DNA of 64,000 bases, from the NCBI RefSeq assembly GCF_016031615.1, contig NZ_JACYXC010000002.1, positions 310,001 to 374,000 of the forward strand, written 5' to 3'. The position numbers and the translations under genes are program-made. Positions 1 to 7,545 of the stretch are shown here, piece by piece (the first letter of the stretch is position 1; every line of letters begins with the position of its first letter). Source of the stretch: Streptomyces pactum. GTDB lineage: Bacteria > Actinomycetota > Actinomycetes > Streptomycetales > Streptomycetaceae. Below the pieces are notes generated by a model, which was not told where the DNA came from, did not search any database, and saw only the letters and a list, made by a program, of their open reading frames with translations.

Positions 1-157
1 CGCAGCACAGGTCCAGGACGCGGGCACCGGCGGGGAAGGACAGCAGGGGAGAGGTGCCGAGCAGCTCCTCCGCCTGGGCGTGGCGCTGCTCGGAGAAGAG
101 GAAGTCGTGGAACTCGGTCCAGAAGTCGTCGTCCTGGAACCCACCCGTCCGTGTCAT
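1..157 (-). CDS. Class I SAM-dependent methyltransferase, N-terminal part (cut by window edge)
   Basis: Only the first 52 codons lie in the window; the gene runs off the left edge. The protein begins MTRTGGFQDDDFWTEF and reaches VLDLCC, which matches the start of motif I (usually VLDLGCGxG) of class I methyltransferases that bind S-adenosylmethionine. The ATG at 157 lies 6 bases after the stop of the MFS gene on the same strand, so it is very probably the last visible gene of the riboswitch-led cassette. The substrate cannot be told. Within that cassette a methyl-group tailoring step on a small amino-acid product is a reasonable inference. Confidence 0.75.
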   Translation of the reverse strand, partial: MTRTGGFQDDDFWTEFHDFLFSEQRHAQAEELLGTSPLLSFPAGARVLDLCC

Positions 158-163
158 GTGCTC

Positions 164-1388
164 TCAGTGCTCCTTCGTCGTCATCGCGGGGGAGGACCGG
201 TGCGGTTCCCGGTCCCGCAGGGCCAGCAGCAGCGGGGGCAGCAGCAGGCACTGTGCCGCGGCCAGCAGCCAGAACCAGCCGGTGCTCCCGGCACGTTCAC
301 CGAAGCCGTACAGCTGTCCGCCCAGCACTCCGCTGGCGCAGGCGCCGAGCCCGGCGGCCAGCCGCTGCCGGCCGAAGACCACGGCGTCCGAGTGCGGACT
401 CCGGCGCAGTGCCTCCAGGTCGTTCTTGAGGAACAGGACGATGTCGCCCAGGGTGATCAGCGCTCCGCCGGCCAGCAGCGCCGGCCGGGAGCCGATCGCC
501 AGGACGGCCAGCCCGGCCGCCAGACCCGCGAAGCCGGCCGCGAGCGCCGTCGCGTACGGCATGCGCCCGATCAGACCGGACGCGAGCGGCTGGACCACGA
601 TGACCAGGGCGAAGCAGAACAGCAGGACCACGCTGTAGAAGGCGCTGGACGCCCGCTCGACGGCGTACACCGCCAGGAAGTGCTGGAAGTGGAAGTACAG
701 GTAGAAGGCGAGGGCGTTGGCGGCGAACGGCAGCGCCGCCACCCCCGGCGAGCGCGCCCCGCCCACCCGCCCCGGGACCCGGCTGCCGCGCCCGCACGTC
801 GGGGAGCCGCGCGTGGCCCGCGGTGACCAGGACGAACAGCGCGGTGACGGTGGTGAACAGCCAGCCGGGCGAGGACAGCACGAACGGCCCGGCGATCAGC
901 GGCCCCACCGCCATGCCCGCGTTGAGGGCGGCGTTGCCGGCCGACAGGAACGCGGCGCGGCGCCCGTCGTCCACGCCGTGCACCAGGTACGCCTTGTTGG
1001 CGGGAAGGTACAGCGCCGCGCCGCAGCAGGTGAGCACCAGCGCCCCGACGGCCAGGACCGGCCAGCGCAGGGCCGCCAGCAGGCCGACGAACCCGGCCGT
1101 GCGGACGATCAGCGCCCACAGCATCGTGCGGCGCAGCCCGACGCGGTCGGCCAGGACCCCGCCCGCGATCCCCCCGGAGAACTGCACCAGGGACGCCACG
1201 GCCAGCACGACACCGACCGTGCCGAGCCCCATCCCGAGCCGTTCGTGCAGGAACACCGACATGAACGGCAGCACCATGAAACTGCCGAGCGGGATCAGGA
1301 ACGAACTGAGCAGCAGGAAGCGCGCCGGGCCGTCGAGCCCGGACAGCGCGGCCCGTAAGCCCGCCGCGCCCGCCGTGCCCTCAGCCAC
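164..1388 (-). pseudogene. MFS exporter, broken by one frameshift
   Basis: Two adjoining reading frames together encode one 12-helix major facilitator superfamily transporter. The first frame starts with GTG at 1388 and holds helices 1-6 with a typical loop motif (GGVLADRVGLRRTML). The second holds helices 7-12 and ends at 164. The frame changes by +1 somewhere around 765-800, in a G/C-rich run of the central loop (ARLPDVRARQ in one frame, RVPGRVGGAR in the next). The start overlaps the stop of the ATP-grasp gene by 8 bases, a sign of translational coupling. Likely role: export of the product made by the neighbouring enzymes. The break may be real or a one-base sequencing error, because both halves are well preserved. 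Confidence 0.8.
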
Positions 1389-2634
1389 CGGACGCCTCGC
1401 CGCCGGCGGCGCCCCGGGGCGGGAACGGCTCGGTGAGCACCGTCAGCGCGTTGGCCGCGGCCACCGCGTGGTGCGTGGCCAGTTCGGCGGTCTCGGCCTC
1501 CGCGTGGACGATGCCGGCGTAACCGCGGCTGTCGGCCAGGTGCTCGACGGGGTCGCCGACCGACCTGACCGGGTACCAGGCGGGCGACCCCGGCATGTCC
1601 GCCAGCCGGTCCAGCCCGGCGACGCCGGTGAACACCCCGGGCGCGGCCGGGTAGCCCAGGACGAAGGCGACGGCCGGGCCGCCGGGCAGGTCCGCGTCCA
1701 TCAGACGGGGACGGCGGCCCAGCGCCGCCTCGACCACCGCCTCGTAGACGTTGACCCCCAGCGCCCGGCACATGCCCTCGCCCACCAGGGCGCCGCCGAT
1801 CCGGGGGTTGATCTCGACGACCTCCGGGCCGCCGGTGGTCAGCACGAACTCCACGTGCGCGAACCGGTCGGTGTAGCCGATCGCCGCGAGCACCTCGCCG
1901 AGCCACCGCTCCAGCAGCGCCCGCCGTGCCTCGGGGAACGCCACCGGGAACGCGGTGATCTCCTCCCGGAAGTACGGCTCCGGTGACATCAGCCGGCTGG
2001 AGACGCCCAGCAGCCGGGTGCGGCCGGCCCAGCTGAGGGTCTCGGCGCTGTACACCGGACCGCTGAAGTACGGTTCCGCGAACAGCCGGCCGCGCAGCGT
2101 CCGCCCGGCCGCCTCGTCCAGCGCGCTCCGCAGTTCCGCCTCGTCGCGGACCAGCCACACGTTCTGGCTCCCGGTGCCCGCCGTGTCCTTCACCACGGCG
2201 GGCAGACCGACCTGTTCGACGAGCGGCGCCACATCGCCGCGCCCGGAGATCCCGACGGCCCGCCCGCGCGTCAGACCGGCGTCCCGCAGGCGGTTGCGGA
2301 CGGCCGCCTTGTCCCGGGTCAGCCGCAGCACCGCCGGATCGAGCCCGGGCAGTCCCAGCCGTTCCGCGAGATCGGCGCCGACCTCCGTCCAGGTGTCGGT
2401 CGAGCTGATCAGACCGCGCGGGCCCGGAGCCCGGCGCAGCAGTTCCGTGAGCCCCGCGACGTCGAAGGTGTCGGTCTCCACGACGTCGAGGGCGTCCGCC
2501 GGGAGCCGCCCCAGCTCGTAGGCGTACCAGGAGGGGTCGCGGGTGAGCAGCACCAGCCGTTCGCCGAGCGCGTCGGCGGCGCGCACCAGGTGGCCCAGGC
2601 CGAAGGTGAGTGACTCCAGGCTGACGACGCTCAT
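1381..2634 (-). CDS. ATP-grasp carboxylate-amine ligase
   Basis: A 417-residue ATP-grasp protein. After an N-terminal Rossmann-like part, the central region shows LTRDKAAVRNRL and VVKDTAGTGSQNVWLV, typical ATP-grasp nucleotide-binding strands. The C-terminal catalytic part has EFVLTTGGPEVVEINPRIGG, the magnesium-binding E...N motif. Such enzymes join a carboxylate to an amine through an acyl phosphate, as in dipeptide ligases of the BacD/DdaF type. The ATG at 2634 overlaps the previous stop as ATGA, so translation is coupled to the PLP enzyme. By inference it condenses the amino acid made upstream with another acid or amine. The substrates are unknown, and a carbamoyl-phosphate-synthase-like core role is ruled out by the single small domain. 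Confidence 0.85.
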   Translation of the reverse strand: MSVVSLESLTFGLGHLVRAADALGERLVLLTRDPSWYAYELGRLPADALDVVETDTFDVAGLTELLRRAPGPRGLISSTDTWTEVGADLAERLGLPGLDPAVLRLTRDKAAVRNRLRDAGLTRGRAVGISGRGDVAPLVEQVGLPAVVKDTAGTGSQNVWLVRDEAELRSALDEAAGRTLRGRLFAEPYFSGPVYSAETLSWAGRTRLLGVSSRLMSPEPYFREEITAFPVAFPEARRALLERWLGEVLAAIGYTDRFAHVEFVLTTGGPEVVEINPRIGGALVGEGMCRALGVNVYEAVVEAALGRRPRLMDADLPGGPAVAFVLGYPAAPGVFTGVAGLDRLADMPGSPAWYPVRSVGDPVEHLADSRGYAGIVHAEAETAELATHHAVAAANALTVLTEPFPPRGAAGGEASGG

Positions 2635-3653
2635 GCCGCTCGCACCTTCCCGTCGGCCGGGCGGCCGGTGCGCCGCCACGCCATCCTGGACCAGGGCATG
2701 GACATCTCCTCGGGGGCGCGGACCTCGGCCGGTTTCAGCGCGGCGGGATCCAGGGCCTCGGCGTGGCGGGCGAAGACGCGCTCGACGTAGCGGTGCCCGG
2801 TGTCGGCACCGATCACCAGGTGCAGCCGGTCGGGATGGCGGCGCGCCTCGTAGGTCGCGGCCAGGTAGCCGGCCCCGGTGGACAGCCCGGCGAAGACGGC
2901 GTGGTCGCGCAGCAGGGCGACGGTGCCGGACATGGCGTGGCCGAAGTCCAGCCAGTGCACCGCGTCGTAGAGGTGGTGGCGGACGTTGTCGAAGACGATC
3001 GAGGACCCGATGCCGGCGATGATCGCCTCCGGGTCGTGGTGGTCCTGGCTGCCGAAGGTGACGCTGCCGAAGGGCTGGACGCCGACCAGCCGCACCGAGG
3101 GGTCGGTGGCGCGCAGGCGTTCCACCAGGCCGCCCGTGGAGGCTCCGGAGCCCACCCCGCCGACGACGGTCAGCCCGGCGGTGGGCAGCGTGGCCGAGAT
3201 CCGGTCGGCGACCTCGTGGTAGCCGAGGTAGTGGACGTCGTCGTGGTACTGGCGCATCCAGTGCCGGTCGGGGTGGCCGGCGAGAACCTCCCGCACCCGC
3301 CGCACCCGCAGCTCCTGGTCCAGCTTGAGGTCCCGCGACGGGCTGACCTGCTCCACGGTGGCACCGAGGATCTCCAGCTGGGCGCGGGTGGTGGCGTCCA
3401 CGGTGGCCGACGCCACGATGTGGCACCGCATCCCGTAGCGGTGGCAGGCCAGCGCCAGGGCATAGGCGTAGATGCCGCTGGAGCTGTCGATCAGGGTCTG
3501 TCCCGGGCGTATCGTGCCGCGCTCCAGGAGGTGGCGGACGGCGGCGAGGGCGGAGTAGATCTTCATCGACTCGAACCGGAGCAGGACGAGGCCGTCGGTG
3601 AGCCGGACGAGATCGGGGACCTTCAAGGCGTCGGTGATGTGGGGGTGGATCAC
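2631..3653 (-). CDS. Fold-type II PLP enzyme (cysteine synthase/threonine synthase-like)
   Basis: A 340-residue pyridoxal-phosphate enzyme of the tryptophan-synthase-beta fold. The likely Schiff-base lysine is K31 in FESMKIYSA. SSSGIYAYALA (57-67) takes the place of the usual TSGNTG substrate loop, and GSGASTGG (168-175) is the phosphate-binding loop. Family members carry out beta-replacement or elimination on activated serine or threonine, and SbnA in staphyloferrin B synthesis uses O-phosphoserine. The GTG start at 3653 overlaps the kinase stop as GTGA. Following a PduX-like kinase, it probably displaces the phosphate of an O-phospho amino acid. The loop sequences differ from housekeeping cysteine synthase, so a specialised substrate is likely; the nucleophile is not known. 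Confidence 0.85.
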   Translation of the reverse strand: MIHPHITDALKVPDLVRLTDGLVLLRFESMKIYSALAAVRHLLERGTIRPGQTLIDSSSGIYAYALALACHRYGMRCHIVASATVDATTRAQLEILGATVEQVSPSRDLKLDQELRVRRVREVLAGHPDRHWMRQYHDDVHYLGYHEVADRISATLPTAGLTVVGGVGSGASTGGLVERLRATDPSVRLVGVQPFGSVTFGSQDHHDPEAIIAGIGSSIVFDNVRHHLYDAVHWLDFGHAMSGTVALLRDHAVFAGLSTGAGYLAATYEARRHPDRLHLVIGADTGHRYVERVFARHAEALDPAALKPAEVRAPEEMSMPWSRMAWRRTGRPADGKVRAA

Positions 3654-4513
3654 CCGTAGCCTCCTTGGGCGAAGGAACACTGGTGGCCGAGCGAATGGAA
3701 GAAGGCGGACAGTTCGGATTTCAGGTCGGCGCCGAGGCGGCCGGGGAAGAGGTAGCCGATCAGGCAGCCGGTGTGGGCGACGAAGACGCCGTCGGCCCCG
3801 AACCGCTCCCGGTGCGCGAGCAGGCTGTCGAACGTCGCCTTGGGCAGCACGCTCTGGGACAGGGCGGCACTGGCGGTGGCCGCCCGCGCCACGGCGGCCG
3901 CGTCGCCGGAGGCGAAGCCCTTCAGCAGGTCGGTCAGGCACCGCTCGTACTCTTCCCCGTGCCGCCGGTAGTGCGCCAGCAGCCGGCCGGTGACGGCGGC
4001 GGTGTCCACCGCCCCGGGCTCGGTGACGTGAGCGGTGTGGAAGCGCAGGTCCGCGCCCAGTCGCCGCACCACCCGGTGCCGGCCGCTGAGGTACAGGGCG
4101 AACTCGTCCAGGAAGACGCTGTCGGCCCGCTCGATCGATGCCAGGACGCCGATGACCACGTCCGGGTCGTACCGCAGGTCGAAGAGCCGGAACAGGCAGC
4201 GCAGGGTCGCCACGATGTCCGCGGTGGAGCTCGCCATCCCGACCCCGACCCGCAGTTCGGAGTGGGTGCTCCAGCGGCCCGGCGGCATCGTGAGCCCGTA
4301 GTGCTCCAGGAAGAGCCGGGCCGCCGCCGCGGACTTCTCGCCCGGGGGCAGCGGGGCCGGCGGGCCCGCCCCCAGGGTGAAGTGCACCCAGGAGTGGAGG
4401 TCCACCGGGAAGGACACCACGGCGATGTCCGGATCGGGGCCGGCCCGCAACGGGCCCTGGTACAGCTCGCCCAGGGTGCCGTGGCAGACGCCGGAGACGG
4501 TGCGGCCGGTCAC
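3650..4513 (-). CDS. pduX: PduX-like L-threonine kinase (GHMP family)
   Basis: A 287-residue GHMP kinase. The N-terminal motif GVCHGTLGELYQG corresponds to the CPASCGELIQG of PduX. GVGMASSTADI (90-100) is the glycine/serine-rich phosphate loop, nearly identical to KGMASSTADI of PduX. SIERADSVFLDEFALY and LPKATFDSLLA also follow PduX closely. PduX phosphorylates L-threonine to O-phosphothreonine, a precursor of the aminopropanol part of cobalamin. The GTG at 4513 was chosen because a strong GGAGG lies just upstream; the frame is open farther but reads through the riboswitch. It heads a B12-riboswitch operon whose other genes are not B12 genes, so the product may feed another pathway. Confidence 0.88.
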   Translation of the reverse strand: MTGRTVSGVCHGTLGELYQGPLRAGPDPDIAVVSFPVDLHSWVHFTLGAGPPAPLPPGEKSAAAARLFLEHYGLTMPPGRWSTHSELRVGVGMASSTADIVATLRCLFRLFDLRYDPDVVIGVLASIERADSVFLDEFALYLSGRHRVVRRLGADLRFHTAHVTEPGAVDTAAVTGRLLAHYRRHGEEYERCLTDLLKGFASGDAAAVARAATASAALSQSVLPKATFDSLLAHRERFGADGVFVAHTGCLIGYLFPGRLGADLKSELSAFFHSLGHQCSFAQGGYG

Positions 4514-4516
4514 GAA

Positions 4517-4559
4517 CCCCTCCTCCCGTCCGCGTCCTGGAATGCGGGCGGGGAGGAGG
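4517..4559 (-). promoter_or_regulatory. Ribosome-binding-site sequestering hairpin of the kinase mRNA
   Basis: On the minus strand the ribosome site GGGAGGAGG (complement of 4519-4527) can pair over nine bases with CCTCCTCCC (complement of 4551-4559), leaving a loop of about 23 bases. This lies between the B12 box and the GTG start at 4513. It fits a riboswitch expression platform that hides the ribosome site when cobalamin is bound. The pairing is seen directly; the switching role is inferred. Confidence 0.65.
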
Positions 4560-4639
4560 CACCGCGCGGCGGCCCGCGGCAGTCCCTTCCGTACCGCCGA
4601 CCCAGTCCGCGAGGTCACCGTGCACGGCCCGCACATCGT

Positions 4640-4850
4640 CGTACGGGCGCAGTGGCAGGTCTTCGGACTCGTGGGCTCACCCTCCGGGGACACCGGTCAC
4701 CGGTGGCACCTACCGGCCGTCGCTTCCCCGGCCCCCACTTCACGCGGGCCCAGTGCTGTTGACGGCTTTCGTTCCCACTCACCGCTGCGGGACAGTCCCG
4801 GATTCCCACCGGGTTCCCTCTTGCGTCGCGCCGTCCGTGCCCCGTGGGAC
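4640..4850 (-). promoter_or_regulatory. Cobalamin (B12) riboswitch
   Basis: The minus strand carries the conserved parts in order: GGGAACCCGGTGGGAATCC (complement of 4800-4818), then GGGACTGTCCCGCAGCGGTG (about 4779-4798), and the B12 box AGTCCGAAGACCTGCC (complement of 4654-4669), followed by CACTG. These match the adenosylcobalamin riboswitch core and its 3' B12 box. It precedes the PduX-like kinase by about 130 bases. Riboswitches of this class turn genes off when B12 is plentiful. The outer boundaries are approximate. Confidence 0.9.
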
Positions 4851-5095
4851 AGCAGGCGCGAACCGACTGCGGGCATCAGCGTAGGGTGGCCCGCGCCGCG
4901 GCGGCAGGGGCGTGGCGCCAGTTGTCCGGATGCGATCGGTCAGGGGCCGGCACCGGGGGCCGGGAGACGCCCCAGCGGTCCCGGCCGCCACTCTGGCCGA
5001 ATGTGGCCTCGGTATTCCCCGCCACTCCCGCCACACTGGGACGCCGACGTCACCTGCACACCTCCCTCGATGCACCGCACCCCGGAAGGCCCAGG

Positions 5096-6085
5096 ATGCT
5101 GCCAGAGACGACGCCGGGGGACGACGGTACGGCGACCCCGCCACCCGCCCGTGACGGGCGCCCGACCGACCGGGGCGCCCTCCGCGCCGACCTGCGGGCG
5201 GCGGTCCCCGACGCGAGCGCCGCCGTACTGGTCACGGCGGCCGTCTTCGCGCTCCTGTACGCCCGCGTGGAGTCGGGCGACTCGGCGACGGTCGCGGTCA
5301 TGCCGTTCATGGACGACGCCGGCACCTACTGGATGTACCTCCTCAGTCAGGCGTTCGGCTGGTCGGGCCTGCTGTGGGCGTGGGGCACGGTCGTGCTCGG
5401 CCTGCTGCTGTCGGGGCCGCGCCCCGCCCGGCTGCCGGTGTCCCGTCAGGTCCTGGAGCGCTGGCACCGCACCACGAGCCTGACCACGATGGCCCTGATG
5501 TTCGCGCACGCGCTGATGTTCGCCGCGGAACTCGTGCGCTACGAGACCGGGCTGGCGTGGGCCGAACGGCTGTGGGCGGGCTTCGCGGACGCCTTCGTGC
5601 CCGGCTGGTACGACTCCGGCACCGGCCGCATCGCCATCCCCCTCGGGCTGGGCGCTCTGTATCTGGCCATCCCGCTGGGGCTGCTGTTCTACGTCCGGCA
5701 CCGCATCGGCGCGAACACCTGGCGGCGGCTGCACCGCCTCGTCATCGTCGTCTACGTGCTGAGCGTGTGGCACACCCTGCTCTACGGCACCAACGTCTGG
5801 TACGGGGAGTGGCCGCGCACCGTGCTGTGGCTGCTGCAACTCCCGGTCGCGGTGCTGCTGCTGGCCCGGCTGCTGTGGCCCGCCCGACGGTCCGAACGGC
5901 TGGGCGCACCGGGACGGCGCGGCGCCGGGTCACTGCCGGGCCGGGCCGTGCGGACCGCCGGCCGGGTGGCGGCCGGGGCCGTGGTGGTGGCCCTGGTGGT
6001 CGTGGTGTCCTCCGGCCACGACGGCGGCCGGGAACGCCCGGCCGACCCACCCGCGACGAGCCCGCACGCCCCCGAGGCCGAATGA
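5096..6085 (+). CDS. Ferric-reductase-like transmembrane (heme b) protein
   Basis: A 329-residue integral membrane protein with about six or seven hydrophobic helices. Histidines sit within helices as in the ferric-reductase/cytochrome b domain (WHRTTSLTTMALMFAHAL, RRLHRLVIVVYVLSVWHTLL). No flavin or NADPH domain follows, so it is the membrane module only and would need a partner. The ATG at 5096 follows GGAAGG; the open frame extends upstream to 4844 but that part overlaps the riboswitch region and lacks coding character. The C-terminus has one more helix and a hydrophilic tail. It diverges from the B12-controlled operon. A link to metal reduction is possible but unproven. Confidence 0.78.
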   Translation: MLPETTPGDDGTATPPPARDGRPTDRGALRADLRAAVPDASAAVLVTAAVFALLYARVESGDSATVAVMPFMDDAGTYWMYLLSQAFGWSGLLWAWGTVVLGLLLSGPRPARLPVSRQVLERWHRTTSLTTMALMFAHALMFAAELVRYETGLAWAERLWAGFADAFVPGWYDSGTGRIAIPLGLGALYLAIPLGLLFYVRHRIGANTWRRLHRLVIVVYVLSVWHTLLYGTNVWYGEWPRTVLWLLQLPVAVLLLARLLWPARRSERLGAPGRRGAGSLPGRAVRTAGRVAAGAVVVALVVVVSSGHDGGRERPADPPATSPHAPEAE

Positions 6086-6314
6086 TCCGCGGCCGCCTGA
6101 CCGTGCCCCGATGGGGGCCGGGGGCGGCCGACCGGCTGTCGTCGCCCCGGTAACCGGCGAAGCGGGCGTGTGTGCCGGGCTCCTTGCGGCCGGCGGCGGG
6201 AGCGACCGGTGACGTGCGCCGGCCGGCGCTCCGGCCCTGGCGGGTCCGACGGTCCGGGCGCCGCCGCACGGTGCCGCCGCCCTGCCCGCCGGGCACAGGG
6301 GCAGCAGTGTTCCA

Positions 6315-6542
6315 TCAGATACGGTCGTAGTGGTGCCGCTCCTCGACGACCGGTGCGGCCGGCGACGGTGCCTGGGTGCGCCGCCGCTTGAAAATGCTGA
6401 TGTAAGCGGTCAGGCCCAGGACACCCACACCCATCAGGATCAGCCCCACCAGGGGGGTGTTGACCCCGTTCAGGTCCACGTCCACCGCGAACGTCAGGAT
6501 CGCCCCGACGGCGATCATGGCAATGCATCCGCCCATGCCCAT
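6315..6542 (-). CDS. Small two-helix membrane protein (DUF6458-like)
   Basis: A 75-residue protein with two hydrophobic helices (CIAMIAVGAILTFAV and LVGLILMGVGVLGLTAYISI) and a basic, then acidic, cytoplasmic tail (FKRRRTQAP... VVEERHHYDRI). Small proteins of this plan are widespread in actinobacteria; their function is unknown. It stands alone, convergent with the ferric-reductase-like gene, with a non-coding stretch upstream. The tail after the arginines is likely cytoplasmic. Confidence 0.75.
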   Translation of the reverse strand: MGMGGCIAMIAVGAILTFAVDVDLNGVNTPLVGLILMGVGVLGLTAYISIFKRRRTQAPSPAAPVVEERHHYDRI

Positions 6543-7545
6543 GAGTCATGCCTCCGTAGTTACTCGGCTGTTCCGGGCTGGTCCTTGCTCGGCTACCCGC
6601 CCTTGAATCCGGCAATCAGGGCGGAGGAACCGACCCGCCGGACATCCGCGGTACGCCGGGGGCCGGGCGGCCGGCCCCCGTGTCAGGGCGCCGGCGTCCG
6701 GACCGTACGGGGACGCGGCCGGCCGGTGCGGCGGGACGGGAGCGGCGTGCCCGCCCGTGTGGGCCGGGCCACGGCCGACCGGGGGTCCGGCGGGAAGGGG
6801 CTCGGCGGCTTCTTCGGCGGGGGCGGGGTCTTGGGCGGGTAGTCGGGCCGGTGCCCGGCGTGTGCCAGGAGCGTCGGCGCCATACGGCCTCCCGGGAGAT
6901 TCTGGGGTGACGGGATGCGCGGTCGGTGTCCGCCGGCACATGGTAGGGCGCCGGCGGATCCGGCGGGCACACCGGTCCTGCGACGGCCGTGACCGTCCTC
7001 GCCGGGGACGGCGGGGGCTACGGGGGCGCGGGGCAAGCCCGCCCCGGGGCCGGCGGGCGGCGCGGGCCGGCGGGGTGCCGTCCGGTGCCGGCGGGTCCCG
7101 GGGCGGCCTGCCGGGCGGGTGCCGGCCGGTGACCGGGGTCGCTCGGCGGGCGGGTGTGGCCGGCCCGCCGGAAGGCCGAGGTGTCCCCCTCGCCCTGGAG
7201 TCGGCGCCGACGCGGTACCTCTGTCATCCTCCGGGCCGTCGCCTACGTCATTCGGGTGTATCCGTCCTTGCGACCGGTGCCGAGGGAGGTGCGGAGCCCT
7301 GATCGCACACGGACCAAGTCCCGTGCCATCCAAGCGAGTTGAACGCCGTGTAGCTGCCCGGGCGAGTGGCCGGCGCCGCGCTCGCCGACCTGACGGTCGG
7401 ATGGTCATGAAGGGCTCGGATTACACCGGGAGGGTGAGGGAAGCCGGACCGGCCGTCCGGGGGCCCCGACAATGAGCCGGGCGTCGGCCGGTCCTTCGCC
7501 GGGTCGGCCGGGCTCGTCCGCTGTCACGCCTTCCTGGAGACGCCG
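6543..7545. other. Non-coding stretch of about 1 kb
   Basis: No open frame here shows a recognisable domain or convincing codon bias. All candidate frames are short, arginine- and proline-rich, and overlap each other on both strands. The AT-richer segments around 6540-6620 and 7220-7270 could hold the promoters of the small membrane gene and of the UPF0114-IstB gene. Nothing else is evident. Confidence 0.5.

Noticed and set aside
4514..4693. Longer N-terminus of the PduX-like kinase
   Set aside because: It would include the B12 box and the masking hairpin; the GTG at 4513 has a strong ribosome site and fits the family.
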